Source: Campylobacteraceae bacterium
Lineage (GTDB): Bacteria > Campylobacterota > Campylobacteria > Campylobacterales > JALSKU01
Assembly: GCA_015488975.1 (NCBI GenBank)
Contig: WFMT01000014.1
Span: 1-18,453 of the forward strand
Length of the DNA stretch: 18,453 bases
Direction of reading: 5' to 3'
This document shows, in pieces, positions 8,710 through 15,667 of the stretch. The position numbers and the translations under genes are program-made. The notes under the pieces were generated by a model. The model made no database searches. It was not told the DNA's origin and was given only the letters and a program-made list of their open reading frames with translations. The stretch's first letter is position 1. Each line of letters starts with the position of its first letter.

Positions 8710-10215
8710 ATGAACTCTACCCATCTTTTTTACTTTATGCCTGAAATACTGCTTGTTTTTGGCGGAATGACTCTTATGATATTGAGTGGATTTAAGCATA
8801 TCAAAATCCAAACCTATGCTTATGTTTCTATGGGTTTTTTAACAGTATCGGCTGTATTTGCAAGTTTCAATCTTGATAAACTATATTCTTATAAGCTTTT
8901 TCCGTCAGTGTTTAATGCAATGTTTATAGCAGATACATTTTCTTCTTATTTTTCTCTTTTATTGATTGGCGGCGGTATTTTTACCATGTTGGTAGGAAAA
9001 CATTATTTTGAAAGAAGAGATTATTTTAGAGGTGAATTTTTTGCATTATTGCTTTTTGCTGTTTTTGGAATGAGTATGCTTATGCACTCAAACGAACTTG
9101 TTACCGCTTTCATATCTTTAGAGATAGCATCACTTAGCATATATGTTATGACAGGGTTTAACAGAGCAAACAATAAAAGGATAGAAGCAACTTTTAAATA
9201 TATGGTTTTAGGGGCATTTGCCGGATCATTTTTTCTTTTAGGAGTTGCACTTTTGTATGCTCAAACAGGTACAACACTTTTAGGCAGTATCGGTATCTAT
9301 CTTGCTTCTCATCAGACAAGTAATTTATCAGTTGCAGAACTTGGCGGTACGGCTATTGTAATACTTGTTTTCTTTAAGATTTCTGTTTTTCCTTTTCAGT
9401 CTTGGACTCTTGATGTATATGATGGGGCGCCCCTTCCTGTTACCGGATTTATGGCGGCAACTTTTAAGATAGCAATATTTGGCTTTTTGCTAAGATTACT
9501 TGTTGTGGATTTTGATACTATCTCGTATTCTTGGCATGAATTGTTTTATTGGGTAACGATTCTTACTATAGCTTATGGAAGTTTTTTGGCGACCATACAA
9601 AAAAGTATAAAAAGAATGCTGGCAAGCTCAAGCATAGTGCATACAGGTTATATGCTTATAGCTGTTTCATCTATACAAAGTGTCGGTATTATGGCAACTA
9701 CTTCCATTATATTTTATTTAGTGGCTTACTTTTTGTCTGCTATTGGGGCTTTTGGTTTACTCTCATACATAACCTCAGATGAAAAATTAAGAGTAACTTA
9801 CGATGATTTTAAAGGATTTGCAAAGTCTCACCCTTATATGGCAGCTATGATGACAATTTTTATGTTTTCTTTAGCTGGAATTCCAGGAACCATAGGCTTT
9901 ATAGGAAAGTTTTACATATTTACCTCAGCTATCGAAGCTCACAATTATATACTGGCTATCATAGGAATCTTAGCAACTTTTATATCCATTTATTATTACT
10001 TTAAACTTATAGCAGTAATGTACTTTTATAAAAGTCCAATGATGAGAGAAGGACCAAAGTTAAAAGGGGTTTCTCCTAAAGTCATAGCTTTGGTGGCTAT
10101 CTTGATACTATGGGGAGGACTTGGAAACTCTCATACCCTTTTTATACCAGGAGTTGATTTTCTTATAAAAATGGCACATTTATCTTATGAGTCCATGCTG
10201 TTGCCTTTTAGATAG
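8710..10215 (+). CDS. nuoN: NADH-quinone oxidoreductase subunit N (NuoN), antiporter-like
   Basis: This is the third antiporter-like pump subunit, 501 aa and last gene of the cluster. Diagnostic residues are Glu138 in FISLEIASLSIYVM, Lys223 in FFKISVFPFQSW, and Lys253 in AATFKIAIFG. Near the C-terminus, FSLAGIPGTIGFIGKFYIF is the conserved NuoN discontinuous-helix region. One base separates it from nuoM. No convincing hairpin terminator follows; a weak AT-rich stretch with a T7 run lies near 10245. Confidence 0.95.
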   Translation: MNSTHLFYFMPEILLVFGGMTLMILSGFKHIKIQTYAYVSMGFLTVSAVFASFNLDKLYSYKLFPSVFNAMFIADTFSSYFSLLLIGGGIFTMLVGKHYFERRDYFRGEFFALLLFAVFGMSMLMHSNELVTAFISLEIASLSIYVMTGFNRANNKRIEATFKYMVLGAFAGSFFLLGVALLYAQTGTTLLGSIGIYLASHQTSNLSVAELGGTAIVILVFFKISVFPFQSWTLDVYDGAPLPVTGFMAATFKIAIFGFLLRLLVVDFDTISYSWHELFYWVTILTIAYGSFLATIQKSIKRMLASSSIVHTGYMLIAVSSIQSVGIMATTSIIFYLVAYFLSAIGAFGLLSYITSDEKLRVTYDDFKGFAKSHPYMAAMMTIFMFSLAGIPGTIGFIGKFYIFTSAIEAHNYILAIIGILATFISIYYYFKLIAVMYFYKSPMMREGPKLKGVSPKVIALVAILILWGGLGNSHTLFIPGVDFLIKMAHLSYESMLLPFR

Positions 10216-10249
10216 CAGATAAGTTTTTAACTAAACATTATAAATTTTT

Positions 10250-10304
10250 TTGATATGATACAGGATGTAAAGTCAGACTATAATAAAAAAGGAACAAGAG
10301 AAGG
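10250..10304 (+). promoter_or_regulatory. Likely sigma-70 promoter and ribosome site for the Maf-like gene
   Basis: A perfect TATAAT sits at 10279-10284, 26 nt before the ATG. TTGATA at 10250-10255 looks like a -35 but is 23 nt away, beyond normal spacing, so the T-rich upstream tract may serve instead. A Shine-Dalgarno GAGAAGG at 10298-10304 stands 6 nt from the start. The next gene can therefore be transcribed independently of nuo. Confidence 0.45.
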
Positions 10305-10310
10305 CATAAT

Positions 10311-12329
10311 ATGCAAGAAATTCAAGCAAAAGCAATGCAAACTTTTCAAAATAATTTAATCTATTTTTCAAAGACTCATTCTAAAGTGTACGACAAGTTA
10401 GATATATTAAATCAAGCTATAGAAAACGGTTCATACAAAGAGAGATATGCACTTGAATATAAAAATGGATATTTTAATGTATTAGATACAGTTACCAATC
10501 AATGGCTTTATGGAAGTGATAGCGTAAAAAAAGCTAAAGATGAGGCTGATAGTGTAAATTATAAAAAAAACAAAGGTGTCATAGAAACTTTTTATAATTA
10601 TAAATTTGACGAAAAGGCTGTAGACGCAGCAAATGATGAAGATCCATCGACATCACAGTTTGTTACAACTGCACCTGTTATAGGATTTATAGATAAGCTG
10701 TATGATAAAAATACAACTATGAGGTTAATATATAAGTTTATTTTTTTTGGAGTCGGGCTTGGCACTCACATTGAGGCAATACATAAAAAAATTCACTCTT
10801 TTATGTATCTGATTATTGAGGATAATTTAGAAATTTTCAGACTTTCTTTGTTTGTTACAGATTACTCTAAAATTGCCAATGAAAGTGAGCTTTACTTTAG
10901 TATTATGGAAAGCGACACTGGATTGAAAGATATTTTTAACTCATTTTTTCATAATAGTTTTATAAGAAATAATTATATAAAATATTCTATATTATATCCA
11001 CATTATAGAGAAAAAGTATCTAAAATACAAAAATATATAGTAAGTCAGTCAAGCAATACTTATCTTCAAGATAAGTTGTTGATAAAAAGTTTAAAAGTTG
11101 TTGAAAGTGTTTTTGGCAAATATAATTTTTTTAATATATCTAAGCATTATGAAAAAAATTCATTATTTTCAAAAAGACCTTTAGTGTTGATTGCTGCTGG
11201 ACCATCGCTTGGGAAAGAGATAAAATGGTTGAAAGAAAATGCTCAGTTTGTAACTGTGGTATCTCTTTTTATGGCAACTCCTATTTTATATAAGGCGGGG
11301 ATAAAGCCCGATATTATAGTACATATTGATGAAGGTGAAGTACCAGTTGGAGAAACTTTTTTAAAAATGCCTTCAAAAGATTTTTTCTCTTCTTGTATCT
11401 TCTTACTTTCACCAAGCAGTAGTTTAAAGCTTTTTGAAGATATAGTGCAAAAAGATAAAATATTTCTTTTTGAAGATAGAACCAGGTATATGTTTTCAAA
11501 AGGATTTCTTGAAGCTTTTAGTGTTGGGGAGGTGGCTTATGCTTTAACTCTTATAGTTGGAGCAAAGGAGCTGTATCTTCTTGGTTTGGATCTTGCACTC
11601 GATGCTAAAACAAAAAGCTCTCATGTCAAAGGGCATTCGGGTTTTGATACCAGCAGTTTAAAAAAAGCAGAAGAAAGTGATGCAGTTTCACTAAGAGGAA
11701 CAGAGTTTTTTGTAAAAGGTAATTTTTTAGAAGAAGTTCCTACTTTGCCAGTTTTTGATATGTCTATATATATGGTAAATGAATTTACAAAAAAGTTTAA
11801 AAAAGATTATCAAAATATATACAACTTAAGTAATGGTGCATATTTTAACGATACCATACCAACAAGAAGCAGTACGGTAAAATTTTCTAACTTTTCAAAA
11901 AAAGAGCAGCCAGATTTCAAAGATCATGTTTTATCATTTTTTAGTGCAAATTCTTCAAATTGTATGAATGATGATGAAAAAGCAGCTTTTAGACAAAGAT
12001 TTGATGAGGCTCAAAAGAAAAAAGAGGCTATCTTGAGCTTTTCAAAACAGCGTTATCCTTCAATGAGTCAGTTTCAAGAAGCTTTTGTGAAAATGGCAAG
12101 TGAAATCATTATATCTTCAAATGCAAATATGATTGAACTGTCTCAAATATTGATTATTTATTTAGAAAATATCGGAGGATATATAGGGGATTTTTTTAAT
12201 ACTGTCGAGATAAATAATCCAAAAAGAAATATAAAACATTTTCAGAAGATTATATCGCTTCAACTTTTAAAATTGGTAGATAAATATATGGAGATTTTTA
12301 AAGAGTATGACCAGTCTTTAAAAGACTAG
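10311..12329 (+). CDS. Motility accessory factor (Maf family), putative flagellin glycosyltransferase
   Basis: This 672-aa protein has the layout of the Maf family, the flagellin-modifying proteins of Campylobacter, Helicobacter and Magnetospirillum. An N-terminal domain carries FFGVGLGTHIEAI (145-157) and YLIIEDNLEIFRLSL (166-180). The central MptE-like/DUF115 domain (~288-460) starts with RPLVLIAAGPSLGKEI (289-304). It continues with PDIIVHID (333-340) and SVGEVAYALTLIVGAKELYL (404-423). The C-terminal ~200 residues are helical and lysine-rich. In the family, the central domain resembles GT42 sialyltransferases and is thought to attach nonulosonic acids (pseudaminic or legionaminic acid) to flagellin Ser/Thr before export. 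The gene converges on a flagellin gene 12 bp away, which strongly supports that substrate. It appears intact. The sugar cannot be read from this sequence. Confidence 0.85.
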   Translation: MQEIQAKAMQTFQNNLIYFSKTHSKVYDKLDILNQAIENGSYKERYALEYKNGYFNVLDTVTNQWLYGSDSVKKAKDEADSVNYKKNKGVIETFYNYKFDEKAVDAANDEDPSTSQFVTTAPVIGFIDKLYDKNTTMRLIYKFIFFGVGLGTHIEAIHKKIHSFMYLIIEDNLEIFRLSLFVTDYSKIANESELYFSIMESDTGLKDIFNSFFHNSFIRNNYIKYSILYPHYREKVSKIQKYIVSQSSNTYLQDKLLIKSLKVVESVFGKYNFFNISKHYEKNSLFSKRPLVLIAAGPSLGKEIKWLKENAQFVTVVSLFMATPILYKAGIKPDIIVHIDEGEVPVGETFLKMPSKDFFSSCIFLLSPSSSLKLFEDIVQKDKIFLFEDRTRYMFSKGFLEAFSVGEVAYALTLIVGAKELYLLGLDLALDAKTKSSHVKGHSGFDTSSLKKAEESDAVSLRGTEFFVKGNFLEEVPTLPVFDMSIYMVNEFTKKFKKDYQNIYNLSNGAYFNDTIPTRSSTVKFSNFSKKEQPDFKDHVLSFFSANSSNCMNDDEKAAFRQRFDEAQKKKEAILSFSKQRYPSMSQFQEAFVKMASEIIISSNANMIELSQILIIYLENIGGYIGDFFNTVEINNPKRNIKHFQKIISLQLLKLVDKYMEIFKEYDQSLKD

Positions 12330-12332
12330 TCA
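12308..12332 (-). terminator. Shared hairpin between the converging Maf and flagellin genes
   Basis: A near-perfect inverted repeat spans the last codons of the Maf gene and its stop. Read as flagellin (minus-strand) RNA, it pairs throughout with one U-G wobble. Read on the plus strand, the same position becomes a C-A mismatch. It therefore suits the flagellin transcript better, lying 10 nt past that stop. The following U tract is poor (ATACTCTTT), so it may act as a weak terminator or a 3'-end stabiliser. Confidence 0.45.
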
Positions 12333-12341
12333 TAGCTGAAA

Positions 12342-13490
12342 CTACTGAAGTAGTCTTAAAACATTTTTTTGAACCGCATTTGCCTGACTCATTGCATAAC
12401 TTCCTGATTGTGCAAGGATGTTATACTTGGCAAATTTTGCAGATTCAGCGGCAAAGTCAACATCCATGATGGAAGATTGTGCCGATGTAACATTTACCTG
12501 CGTAACTGAGATATTTCTTACGGTAGAAGAAAGTTGGTTTTGAACTGAACCTATATCCGCTCTTGTTGTGTTTACATCATTTAGAGCATACCCTGCTATA
12601 ATGATAGCTTTTTCAGCACCTGCTTTAGTTGTGACATCGACTGTGCTTAAGTTGTTGTTAAGACCTGCTGTTGCAGTAGCAGCCAGTCCTGTTCCTCCGC
12701 TTGAGCTTACTGTGAAAGTTCCTCTTGCATCCAGCCTTACAGTATAGTTGCCTGATCCTGCAGTTGTTTCTACGGCACTAGCTTGTATGCCTGCACCTAA
12801 TTTTTGTGACTCTGCATTAAAGCCATCTACGAGGGCTTGAGCATTTTGCAAAGAAGTATTGCTGCTTACATCGGTTACTGAGGAAGTAACTTTTACTCCT
12901 GATTCACTTGTGGCTGTGACAGTATGTGAAGTTGTTCCTCCTGCACTTATAGCAGTTGCTCCTGTTTCCATAGCAAATTTACCCACAGCTTTTACTTGAG
13001 AGTCGTTGATGCTGATAGCGACAGTTTCACCACTGTAAGCACCTACTTGAAAAGTCTTGTTTTGAAATCCGCCATTTAACAGGGTCAAGCCATTAAAAGA
13101 TGTTGTTGATGCTATGTTTTGAGCTTCTGCAAGAAGCTTGTTTATATCTTTTTGTATGGCAGTTCTTGAAGTTGCATTTTGTCCATCAGATGCAGCTTGG
13201 ATGGCTTTGGTTCTTACTGTATTGATGATATTTGTATATTCTTGCAAAGCACCATCAGCTGTTTGAACCACATTGATGCCGTCATTGGCATTTCTGATAG
13301 CTTGTCCCAAACCTGAAGCTTGAGCTTTTAGACTGTCTGCGATAGTCAACCCTGAAGCATCATCAGCCGCCTTGTTTATCCTTAAACCTGAACTTAACTG
13401 AGCAAGAGCATTGTCTAGCTTCTTGTTATTGTTAAGTGAGTACATGTGAGCGGTCAGTGCCGCAACATTTGTGTTGATTCTAAAACTCAT
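12342..13490 (-). CDS. Flagellin, short filament subunit
   Basis: This is the structural subunit of the flagellar filament, exported by the flagellar type III system. The N-terminus, MSFRINTNVAALTAH, is a classic D0 start, and the C-terminus ends NVLRLLQ as flagellins do. The conserved D0/D1 regions are ~1-165 and ~290-382. Between them lies a small Ser/Thr/Gly/Ala-rich variable domain (~170-285), a plausible glycosylation target for the neighbouring Maf protein. At 382 aa it is much shorter than the ~570 aa of C. jejuni FlaA. No Cys or Trp is present. The D1 segment TVRTKAIQAASDGQ (91-104) resembles the Campylobacter/Helicobacter form that escapes TLR5. I start at 13490, where AAAAGGA lies 6 nt upstream. 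An in-frame ATG at 13520 would add ten residues alien to the family and lies inside the leader hairpin. Confidence 0.95.
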   Translation of the reverse strand: MSFRINTNVAALTAHMYSLNNNKKLDNALAQLSSGLRINKAADDASGLTIADSLKAQASGLGQAIRNANDGINVVQTADGALQEYTNIINTVRTKAIQAASDGQNATSRTAIQKDINKLLAEAQNIASTTSFNGLTLLNGGFQNKTFQVGAYSGETVAISINDSQVKAVGKFAMETGATAISAGGTTSHTVTATSESGVKVTSSVTDVSSNTSLQNAQALVDGFNAESQKLGAGIQASAVETTAGSGNYTVRLDARGTFTVSSSGGTGLAATATAGLNNNLSTVDVTTKAGAEKAIIIAGYALNDVNTTRADIGSVQNQLSSTVRNISVTQVNVTSAQSSIMDVDFAAESAKFAKYNILAQSGSYAMSQANAVQKNVLRLLQ

Positions 13491-13496
13491 AGTAAA

Positions 13497-13529
13497 TCCT
13501 TTTAAGTTGTATTCTGACATCCTTGTCAG
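13497..13529 (-). promoter_or_regulatory. Flagellin leader: CsrA-type hairpin plus GGA in the Shine-Dalgarno
   Basis: On the minus strand the leader holds CTGACAAGGATGTCAG (13529-13514), a perfect 6-bp stem with loop AGGA. Its core ACAAGGATGT equals the last ten positions of the in-vitro CsrA consensus RUACARGGAUGU. A second GGA lies in the Shine-Dalgarno AAAAGGA (13503-13497), 20 nt downstream, a distance a CsrA dimer could bridge. In C. jejuni, CsrA represses flaA translation and FliW relieves it; the same logic is inferred here. The motif and fold are read directly, but binding is not shown. Confidence 0.65.
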
Positions 13530-13537
13530 TTATAACT

Positions 13538-13564
13538 ATATCGTTTGATTTTTAAAAAGATTTA
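13538..13564 (-). promoter_or_regulatory. Sigma-28 (FliA) flagellar promoter for flagellin
   Basis: On the minus strand TAAA (13564-13561) is followed by exactly 17 nt and then CGATAT (13543-13538). This matches the sigma-28 layout TAAAGTTT-N11-GCCGATAA, with the CGATAT variant of -10 familiar from Campylobacter flagellin genes. The predicted transcription start is near 13530-13532, giving a leader of about 40 nt that begins at the CsrA-type hairpin. Confidence 0.75.
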
Positions 13565-13587
13565 TAGTTTTTCGATTATTTTTTAAC

Positions 13588-13632
13588 TGACCTTGCGCAT
13601 AGTTTTATCACAAGATATAGTGAGCAAGGTCA
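13588..13632 (-). repeat. 9-bp inverted repeat between the MFS gene and the flagellin promoter
   Basis: TGACCTTGC (13588-13596) and GCAAGGTCA (13624-13632) are perfect reverse complements 27 nt apart. A nested TCAC/GTGA pair (13608-13611, 13620-13623) continues the right-hand arm inward. It lies 9 nt past the MFS stop and 23 nt upstream of the sigma-28 -35. Neither strand shows a proper U tract after it, so it may be an imperfect terminator for the MFS transcript, an RNA-end stabiliser or an operator. Confidence 0.45.
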
Positions 13633-13641
13633 ATTTCCGCT

Positions 13642-14970
13642 TTAGTCGTCAAAAAATTTTTTCACAAACTCTTCGTTAGTCTTTTGTGCATCATATTTTA
13701 TGACGATAACAGCTTCTGTTTCATTTATATACTGATCTGTTATACCATTAGCTTCTTTTATGTCATGAAGCTTTGCTCTTGTTTTGTCATTTAACTCAAT
13801 ATATGCTGTTTTTCTATTACCCGGATTTTTCATGCCTATTATCCACCAAGTCCAAAATATAGCTACTATAAAAACAAATATGGCAACACCTTTTTCTTGA
13901 AAATGCTGATACATATAGCCTCCAAAAAGTCCTCCTAAGAAAACACCGATATAGGCAAATGTGTTGGCAACTCCAAGAGCAGTTCCTTTTTGGTGTACTT
14001 TTGCAAACTTCGCTACAAAGCTTTGCAAAAGAGGCTCAAACATATTAAAACCTATAAAGAAAAATGTGGCACCTATGCCAAAAAGTAAAAATGAGCTTGT
14101 AAAACCCATTAGAAAAAACGAGAGAACTATAAAAAATATGGAAAGAAGAAATATCTCTTTACCTTTTGAATATTTTTCGCCAAAAACTGCAGCCGGCCCC
14201 ATGGCTATAACGCCAAATATAACAGCAGGAAGATAAACTTTCCAAAATCCAGTAGGGTCAATATGGAATTTGTGTTTTAAAAGTATGGGTATGATAAAAA
14301 AAGCTATGGTCATAGTTGAGCTGTGAAATAAAAAAGTAATGTACATTCTCACCAAATCTTTATCTTGAAATACATGCTTAATTCTTACTTTTTCTTCTGA
14401 GTAAGTATGGACTATTCGGGGAGGCTCAGGGACTGAGCTAAAAAGTATGAGAAGAGCGGTGGCTGCAAGGATGGCAGTTAACCAAAAAAGAGAAGGAACA
14501 CCAAGAAATCCAGCAAATAAAGGTCCAGCTATCATAGCAACTGCAAAAGTCATAGCTATTACCATACCCATTATAGCCATCGCATGGGCTCTTTCTTCCT
14601 CACTTGCAACATCTGCTATCATAGCAGTTATCACTGAGCCGATAGCTCCGGCACCTTGTAAAAATCTACCAAATAACAGCCAATATATATCATTACTTAT
14701 GGCACAAACTATAGAGCCTGCTATAAAGATAAGTAAACCTAAAAGTATGGTTTTTTTTCTTCCTATTTTATCGCTCAATAATCCAAAAGGGGTTTGAAGC
14801 ACCGCTTGAGTCAATGCATACCCTCCAACTGCAACTCCGGCTAACAATGCGCTTGAATGTTTTAATCCCAGTGCATACTGGCTTAAAACCGAAAGGACTA
14901 TAAAAAGCCCAAAAAATCTTAAAGCTATAATCAAGCTTAAAGGCATCACTTTCTTAGTTAAACTAACCAT
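13642..14970 (-). CDS. YajR-like major facilitator transporter with C-terminal soluble domain
   Basis: This is a twelve-helix MFS permease of 442 aa. Motif A is GLLSDKIGRKK (63-73) between TM2 and TM3, and GRFLQGAGAIGSV (101-113) is the TM4 signature. The fingerprint resembles E. coli YajR closely, including YALTQAVLQTPFGLLSD and a FWKVYLPAVIFG stretch in the second half. As in YajR, a soluble tail of about 60 residues (~380-442) follows TM12 with a beta-alpha-beta pattern (AYIELND, AVIVIKYDA). This fits the ferredoxin-like YAM domain. The substrate is unknown even for YajR; drug or metabolite export is usually assumed. The start is the ATG at 14970 with GGAGG 5 nt upstream; a TTG at 14982 lies upstream of that ribosome site and is rejected. 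The gene is divergent from rdgB. Confidence 0.82.
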   Translation of the reverse strand: MVSLTKKVMPLSLIIALRFFGLFIVLSVLSQYALGLKHSSALLAGVAVGGYALTQAVLQTPFGLLSDKIGRKKTILLGLLIFIAGSIVCAISNDIYWLLFGRFLQGAGAIGSVITAMIADVASEEERAHAMAIMGMVIAMTFAVAMIAGPLFAGFLGVPSLFWLTAILAATALLILFSSVPEPPRIVHTYSEEKVRIKHVFQDKDLVRMYITFLFHSSTMTIAFFIIPILLKHKFHIDPTGFWKVYLPAVIFGVIAMGPAAVFGEKYSKGKEIFLLSIFFIVLSFFLMGFTSSFLLFGIGATFFFIGFNMFEPLLQSFVAKFAKVHQKGTALGVANTFAYIGVFLGGLFGGYMYQHFQEKGVAIFVFIVAIFWTWWIIGMKNPGNRKTAYIELNDKTRAKLHDIKEANGITDQYINETEAVIVIKYDAQKTNEEFVKKFFDD

Positions 14971-14997
14971 ACTTTCCTCCAAATAATGTTAAAATAA

Positions 14998-15033
14998 TTT
15001 TAGAATTATACAATAGAATAAGAATATTAAGGA
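14998..15033. promoter_or_regulatory. Divergent promoter region between MFS gene and rdgB
   Basis: The 68 bp between the two start codons must hold both promoters unless longer leaders exist. Minus strand: TATAAT at 15010-15005 would give a leader of about 28 nt for the transporter. Plus strand: TACAAT at 15009-15014 could serve rdgB, whose Shine-Dalgarno AAGGA is at 15029-15033. The two -10 elements overlap, which would make the promoters mutually exclusive. No clear -35 is seen. Confidence 0.35.
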
Positions 15034-15038
15034 TAATT

Positions 15039-15632
15039 ATGAAAATTATATTGGCGACTTCAAACAAAGGTAAGATTAAAGAGATACAAAATAGTTTCAA
15101 AAATAAAGATATAGCCCCTTATAGCGATTTTATAGAGTCTTTTGAGATAGAAGAAAATGGGAAAACATTTCAAGAAAATGCTATTTTAAAAGCAAATGCC
15201 ATTTTTGATGCAATTGACAATAAAAGAAATATTGTAGTTTTATCTGATGACAGTGGCATAAGCTTGCCTATATTTGGCAATGCTCCTGGAATCTTTAGTG
15301 CAAGATATGCAGGAGAAAAAGCAACTGCAAAAGATAATCTTTTGAAATTGATAAATGATTTAAAAAAAAGAGGTATTAAAAAAACACCTGCGTTTTATAC
15401 AGCATGCATAGCTTTGGTATCTCAAGCCGGGATTTTTACGGTGCATGGGTGGATGAGCGGATATGTGATAGATGAGGTAAGGGGAGATAACGGTTTTGGG
15501 TATGATCCTATGTTTGTACCTCTTGGATACGATGAAACTTTGGGAGAGCTTGATGATAATATTAAAAAAGAGCTTTCTCATAGAAGTAAAGCTTTAAAAA
15601 GAGCGAAAATAATACTTGCAAATATGGTATAA
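15039..15632 (+). CDS. rdgB: XTP/dITP diphosphatase (non-canonical purine NTP pyrophosphatase)
   Basis: This cytosolic house-cleaning enzyme hydrolyses dITP, ITP and XTP to monophosphates and pyrophosphate, keeping deaminated purines out of DNA and RNA. It is of the RdgB/HAM1 family and of standard length (197 aa). Motifs: ATSNKGKIKEI (6-16, substrate phosphate grip), SDDSG (69-73, metal-binding and catalytic Asp70/71), the APGIFSARYAG segment (82-92), GFGYDPMF (152-159, base pocket), and SHRSKAL (180-186). AAGGA lies 5 nt before the ATG. It heads the polyamine-gene run, 35 nt before the next start. It probably shares the transcript by location rather than pathway. A TATAAT overlapping its stop (15628-15633) could be an internal promoter. 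Confidence 0.93.
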   Translation: MKIILATSNKGKIKEIQNSFKNKDIAPYSDFIESFEIEENGKTFQENAILKANAIFDAIDNKRNIVVLSDDSGISLPIFGNAPGIFSARYAGEKATAKDNLLKLINDLKKRGIKKTPAFYTACIALVSQAGIFTVHGWMSGYVIDEVRGDNGFGYDPMFVPLGYDETLGELDDNIKKELSHRSKALKRAKIILANMV

Positions 15633-15667
15633 TTTTAAACTGTGAATTGTTGATAATGGAGGTTGAT

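Noticed and set aside
9549..9782. Plus-strand 77-codon frame within nuoN
   Set aside because: It is out of frame inside a strongly conserved NuoN segment, with no motif and no independent start signals.
10216..10260. Intrinsic terminator after nuoN
   Set aside because: There is a T7 run, but I found no stem longer than about 4 bp before it.
13491..13520. N-terminal extension of flagellin from the ATG at 13520
   Set aside because: It adds ten residues unlike any flagellin start, has no spaced ribosome site, and sits within the leader hairpin. MSFRINTNVAAL at 13490 has a proper Shine-Dalgarno.
13961..14797. Plus-strand frames of 91 and 116 codons (13961-14236, 14447-14797)
   Set aside because: They are antisense shadows of the conserved MFS gene, with composition typical of reversed membrane-helix codons and no family features.
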